In this document: piece by piece, positions 24,839-27,119 of the stretch | Layout: every line of letters begins with the position of its first letter | Position numbering within the stretch: position 1 is the first letter of the stretch | Source: a virus | Reading direction: 5' to 3' (one strand) | DNA length: 27,119 nt | Virus record (IMG/VR): IMGVR_UViG_3300006802_000441 | Span: 1-27,119 of that record | Notes under the pieces: generated by a model | The model's database searches: none | What the model was told of the DNA's origin: nothing | Seen by the model: only the letters and a program-made list of their open reading frames with translations | Translations under genes and position numbers: made by a program

Positions 24839-24957
24839 CTATGCGTTGGACGCATAGCTGGATCATGGTTATGCGTTCAGTGCATAACTACCAGCTATGC
24901 GTCCGCTGCATGTCTAAGCCATGCGTTTATTGCATGGCTTAGGCAATGCGTGCAGTT
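24839..24957. repeat. Four tandem hairpins with common ATGC-N7-GCAT core
   Basis: Cores start at 24841, 24871, 24897 and 24921. Each is ATGC, a seven-base loop beginning GTT or GTC, and GCAT. Stems outside the core differ but stay paired: CT/AG, GTT/AAC, (partly broken), TAAGCC/GGCTTA. A fifth half-copy, ATGCGTGCAGT, starts at 24946. Spacing is 24-30 bases. Compensatory stem changes suggest the structure is what is conserved. Confidence 0.75.
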
Positions 24958-25129
24958 CGCGTTTAGCCTTCTGCGATGCCGTTTCCTTGCAACGACAGAA
25001 CGAAAATTGGAAACGGTGGATGCGGATAAACGTGATTCCGCCGACACGGTTCCACGACACGCGCGGGAATAGCGGAATTTCAAATATCGCGATTGCGAGG
25101 ATTGCGAGGATAGCTAGAGCATACAACAT
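24914..25129 (-). CDS. Small membrane protein (tentative)
   Basis: A 71-residue frame with a hydrophobic start (MLYALAILAILAIAIFEIPLF) and a basic, aromatic domain (RVGGITFIRIHRFQFSFCRCK), then a Lys/Arg/Pro-rich end. Codon use is GC-ending, like the neighbouring genes. AAAGG lies ~12 bases upstream, rather far. Its last 14 codons run into the hairpin array. It is downstream and on the same strand as the 25205-25420 gene. Confidence 0.4.
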   Translation of the reverse strand: MLYALAILAILAIAIFEIPLFPRVSWNRVGGITFIRIHRFQFSFCRCKETASQKAKRELHALPKPCNKRMA

Positions 25130-25165
25130 AGCGTTTAAACGCCTTTCAATGGGGGCAGGACGGGC

Positions 25166-25197
25166 GCTAGGCTGTATCAGGTATGATACAGCCTAGC
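25166..25197. repeat. Perfect 14-bp inverted repeat
   Basis: Arms 25166-25179 and 25184-25197 pair perfectly around a GGTA loop. It begins eight bases past the stop of the minus-strand gene at 25205, so may end or stabilise its message; there is no T run, so it is not a classic intrinsic terminator. Confidence 0.7.
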
Positions 25198-25204
25198 AGA
25201 CGTG

Positions 25205-25420
25205 TCACGGGCGCTGGCCGATGTACCAGACCGCATCGTCAACAGCCTTTTTTGCCGCTTCTGCGCGCGTAGTAAGCCATGCGATATGTTCCACGCTTGC
25301 GCCGCGCTCTACCGCTTCTTCTAGCGTTATGAGCGCCATAGCGGCGCCATCAAGCAAAACGCTGCGGATAGCGTTCCATTCGTTGCTTGTCATGTCGTCC
25401 AGATACTTAAACTTGCTCAT
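25205..25420 (-). CDS. Small acidic helical protein, unknown
   Basis: A 71-residue protein (MSKFKYLDDMTSNEWNAIRS...) with a helix-rich acidic sequence, EEAVERGASVEHIAWLTTRAEAAKKAVDDAVW. A clean AGGAGA ribosome site sits six bases upstream of the ATG at 25420, and a promoter (TTGCAA-N16-TATTGT) just before. No known family seen. It is divergent from the Csx16-like gene. Confidence 0.65.
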   Translation of the reverse strand: MSKFKYLDDMTSNEWNAIRSVLLDGAAMALITLEEAVERGASVEHIAWLTTRAEAAKKAVDDAVWYIGQRP

Positions 25421-25449
25421 AACTATCTCCTATGTGATTGACTATCCCC

Positions 25450-25477
25450 ACAATACAGGATTGATCGGACGTTGCAA
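25450..25477 (-). promoter_or_regulatory. Promoter for the 25205-25420 gene
   Basis: TTGCAA (25477-25472), 16 bases, TATTGT (25455-25450) on the minus strand. The sequence TATTGTGG at the -10 region is identical to that of the divergent csx16-like promoter. Confidence 0.5.
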
Positions 25478-25490
25478 CACTTAATTTCAC

Positions 25491-25591
25491 CACGACGACC
25501 ACGACGACCACGACGACCACGACGACCACGACGACCACGACGACCACGACGATTGTGCCATCCAGGCGGACGATTGTGTCGTCCAGGCGTA
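25491..25591. repeat. Nine-base tandem repeat (seven copies) and 21-base pair repeat
   Basis: CACGACGAC repeats seven times (25491-25553, last unit ending in T). It is followed by two 21-base copies (25550-25570 and 25571-25591) differing at three positions. The block lies between two divergent promoters. Reading it as protein gives only Pro-Arg-Arg or poly-Val runs, so I regard it as non-coding. Confidence 0.8.
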
Positions 25592-25639
25592 CGATTAAGA
25601 CGATTCGACAAAGCCAGGCAATTATCGGCAATCAACGTA

Positions 25640-25667
25640 TTGACACCTAACGCCGTTGCTATATTGT
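25640..25667 (+). promoter_or_regulatory. Promoter for the Csx16-like gene
   Basis: Consensus TTGACA (25640-25645), 16 bases, TATTGT (25662-25667), 36 bases before ATG 25703. Confidence 0.6.
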
Positions 25668-25702
25668 GGTGACAGTCAATAACACTTATGAGGAATTTAG
25701 CT

Positions 25703-26167
25703 ATGACCGACGTTTGGACCTGCCGCGAATGTGAGACTGAAAATGACGTTGAAGCGGACCCGCGTAACGCGCGGGATTGCCGTTCGTGCGGTTGTGTCCG
25801 CACGGAATCGTCATGGGTTGCAGACGCTATTGCGTCCGCGTCCGCCCCTGTGATCGTAGACAATACGGTTACGCTTTACGATTACGACGACGTCGTAGTC
25901 GTCACGCGCCATATGGCGCTTGTGACCTATCTCGAACTGACTGGCGTAATTGAGAAAGACACGCCCGTTATACAGCACGCGACGGCGGAAGCCGTCGCGG
26001 GTCGTCATATCATCGGCGTTCTGCCCTATCGCCTTGCGGCATTGGCACAAAGTGTGACGGAAATTCCGCTGGACGTTCCGGCAGAATTGCGCGGAAAAGA
26101 ATTGACAATTGCGCAAATTCGTGAATTCGCAAGCGATCCAGTGACCTACAAAGTGGCTCGCCAATAA
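25703..26167 (+). CDS. csx16: Zinc ribbon-Csx16 (VVA1548-family) fusion protein
   Basis: A 154-residue protein from ATG 25703 (GAGGA ribosome site eight bases upstream; an ATG at 25688 is less likely). Residues 5-31 form a RanBP2-like zinc ribbon, W5-x-C7-x2-C10...C26-x2-C29, with a longer loop than usual. Residues ~63-154 match the Csx16/VVA1548 family: VVVVTRH, a central His92, GRHIIGVLPYRLAA, and IPLDVPAELRGKELT. Csx16 occurs with type III CRISPR loci and has been proposed as a cyclic-oligoadenylate ring nuclease. No cas genes or CRISPR array are in the window, so here it may be an anti-CRISPR-like gene of a mobile element. The zinc ribbon is an unusual addition. Confidence 0.8.
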   Translation: MTDVWTCRECETENDVEADPRNARDCRSCGCVRTESSWVADAIASASAPVIVDNTVTLYDYDDVVVVTRHMALVTYLELTGVIEKDTPVIQHATAEAVAGRHIIGVLPYRLAALAQSVTEIPLDVPAELRGKELTIAQIREFASDPVTYKVARQ

Positions 26168-26218
26168 GGCGAGTCACGCAAGAGTCATTCGCGTCTATCA
26201 CTAGATGCGAATGATTCT
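26153..26218 (+). terminator. Two strong hairpins ending the Csx16-like gene
   Basis: Hairpin one: 26153-26162 with 26168-26177, with the stop codon in its AATAA loop. Hairpin two: a 17-pair stem, 26181-26197 with 26202-26218, loop TCAC, allowing G-U pairs. There is no long T run, so termination is likely but not certain. Confidence 0.6.
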
Positions 26219-26342
26219 TAGCTGGCGGCGCCGGCCACATACGGATTCCCACACTAGCAGAATAGGCTAGAAATGTATCATCGTCAATACCTAAAATGCA
26301 GGTCTATCACATTTTTTTCGATTCATGGTTTGTCTATCTTTT

Positions 26343-26469
26343 GTTCTATTTTTGTTCACGATTTGTTGCCTCGGCACCGAACAAAACGTGAACAAAACGT
26401 GAACAAAGCGTGAACGAAACGAGAACAAAGCGTGAACAAAGCAAAGTCAAGGGGAACAAAACGTAAACA
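26343..26469. repeat. 11-bp-phased GAAC/GTTC array resembling LexA (SOS) boxes
   Basis: GAAC occurs at 26379, 26390, 26401, 26412, 26423 and 26434, exactly 11 bases apart, and again at 26454. GTTC occurs at 26343 and 26354, with GTTG at 26365, in the opposite orientation. GTTC-N7-GTTC is the alphaproteobacterial LexA box. The six GAAC copies make five overlapping boxes. Replication iterons are the alternative. Confidence 0.7.
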
Positions 26470-26478
26470 AACGGGCAA

Positions 26479-26719
26479 CGGTAATTATACCGCACAATGC
26501 CTACAACCCAGGGTGGTGCGGTAAACGGACCGGATTTTACCGATTCGGTATATACGCCGCACAATATTTATTTTTACACACAGTCATTTTTATTTACCGG
26601 AAATCCTGGCGAAAAGATAACAATTTCAATGGGTTACGAATTACCGCATAACCTGTCAATACCAGCCAAATTCCTCTAATGTTTTCAATAGCTTATGTGT
26701 TGCGTATCTTAATTTACCG
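26479..26719. repeat. Cluster of TACCG/CGGTA motifs
   Basis: Eight copies on either strand within 241 bases, at 26479, 26488, 26519, 26538, 26546, 26595, 26642 and 26715. These include the inverted pair TACCGCAC/GTGCGGTA (26488-26495 and 26516-26523) and the palindrome TACCGATTCGGTA (26538-26550). About 0.5 would be expected by chance. The last copy lies in the spacer of the next promoter. The gap 26168-26773 holds only these, the hairpins and the GAAC array; no gene is credible. Confidence 0.6.
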
Positions 26720-26727
26720 TGTATACT
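26700..26727 (+). promoter_or_regulatory. Promoter for the last gene
   Basis: TTGCGT (26700-26705), 16 bases, TATACT (26722-26727), ~47 bases before ATG 26774. The TACCG motif in the spacer could be an operator. Confidence 0.55.
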
Positions 26728-26773
26728 TGAGTCACGGCGCGCAATTCTGCCGCTGTTTTCGGAGGTTGTTACA

Positions 26774-27119
26774 ATGGCTTATTCGATCCGCTCTACCGAA
26801 TTCAAGGAAACTGCCCGCCGTGTCCGACATGGTGGCGCGACAGTCAGTGTTGAAGCCCGAATTGACGCGGGCGAATTCACTACCGCCGCTGCCGCTGCAC
26901 TCGAAAAGAAAATTGACCAAGCCCGCGCCCGGAACGGGCGCAAATCGGCAATCCGCGCGCCGCACAATTTCTCTAAGGCAATCCGCCGCAATGTCATCGG
27001 CGTTCAGTGCCATTGTGGCAATCGTGCAGACAATGCCGATCACATTGTGCCGATTGAAGCTTTCGGCATCCTGAAGGCTTCAATGCTGCCGGAGATTGCA
27101 GCTTTTCTGAATGATGACA
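26774..27119 (+). CDS. Partial protein with HNH-like DHIVP motif (runs off right edge)
   Basis: 115 codons from ATG 26774 (GGAGG eight bases upstream), no stop in the window. Residues 79-93 read C-H-C-G-N-R-A-D-N-A-D-H-I-V-P. A zinc-like Cys pair before DHIVP is the first half of many HNH nucleases, and the second half would lie beyond the edge. The N-terminal part (ARIDAGEFTTAAAAALEKKIDQARARNG) is an Ala/Arg-rich helix. A nuclease is likely, but the missing C-terminus prevents a firm call. GC-ending codons match the Csx16-like gene. Confidence 0.5.
   Translation, partial: MAYSIRSTEFKETARRVRHGGATVSVEARIDAGEFTTAAAAALEKKIDQARARNGRKSAIRAPHNFSKAIRRNVIGVQCHCGNRADNADHIVPIEAFGILKASMLPEIAAFLNDD

Noticed and set aside
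24445-24855. Minus-strand 136-residue frame across the junction
   Set aside because: Antisense to the Ntn hydrolase, with no ribosome site or domain.
24839-24957. tRNA or CRISPR-type repeat
   Set aside because: Hairpins lack tRNA arms, and distances of 24-30 bases with changing flanks do not fit repeat-spacer units.
25491-25553. CRISPR array
   Set aside because: Units of nine bases without spacers; it is a simple tandem repeat.
25423-25863. Collagen-like RGRRGRRG or poly-Val protein on the minus strand
   Set aside because: Products of the CACGACGAC repeat, antisense to the Csx16-like gene, with no ribosome site.
26346-26564. Minus-strand 72-residue frame
   Set aside because: Most of it translates the 11-base repeat array.
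26497-26679. Plus-strand 60-residue frame (MPTTQGGAVNG...)
   Set aside because: No ribosome site, lies in the TACCG repeat cluster, no recognisable domain.
26679-27074. Plus-strand 131-residue frame and its antisense frames
   Set aside because: The overlapping frame from 26774 has a GGAGG site, GC-ending codons and an HNH-like motif.

Overview
Most of the window (about 1-24,784) is part of the genome of an AT-rich, tailed double-stranded DNA phage. The organism looks like a long-tailed siphovirus, probably aquatic or marine, infecting a Gram-negative host. The reasons are a lambda/HK97-type order of virion genes, a phoH gene (frequent in marine phages), a lipoprotein with a Gram-negative lipobox, and tightly packed genes with TAATG and ATGA overlaps. 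The phage name and host cannot be read from the sequence.

The late operon lies on the minus strand, so transcription runs from about 24,000 down to 1. First comes a tail-terminator-like protein, then a probable small terminase, a small lipoprotein, a transglutaminase-like cysteine peptidase, PhoH, two membrane-anchored GAF-like proteins, the large terminase, a small basic protein, an HNH nuclease and the portal. Next is one 961-codon gene that fuses the prohead protease to the HK97-fold capsid protein. A strong internal ribosome binding site in it would also yield the capsid protein alone. A beta-helix-like probable head decoration protein follows, with a hairpin terminator on each side. Then come head-tail connectors, a second tail-terminator-like protein, the major tail protein, a structured RNA element, tail chaperones with a -1 frameshift site, the tape measure, and tail-tip proteins in the order M, L, two NlpC/P60-like proteins, K (JAB) and I. 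The I gene runs off the left edge.

A short divergent plus-strand leg begins at about 24,050. It holds a small, possibly frameshifted ORF and a proteasome-beta-like (HslV-like) N-terminal-threonine hydrolase that ends at 24,784.

From roughly 24,740-24,840 to the end, base composition and codon use change abruptly to about half G+C. This 2.3-kb stretch has its own style: TTGnnn-N16-TATnnT promoters, small genes with good ribosome binding sites, and dense repeats. It holds four tandem hairpins sharing one core, two small minus-strand genes, and a zinc-ribbon protein joined to a Csx16 (VVA1548-family) domain, a family tied to type III CRISPR cyclic-oligoadenylate signalling. It also holds an 11-bp-phased GAAC/GTTC array that resembles overlapping alphaproteobacterial LexA boxes, a TACCG motif cluster, and the start of a protein with an HNH-like DHIVP motif. 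It is either a joined piece of another replicon (assembly chimera) or an acquired block.
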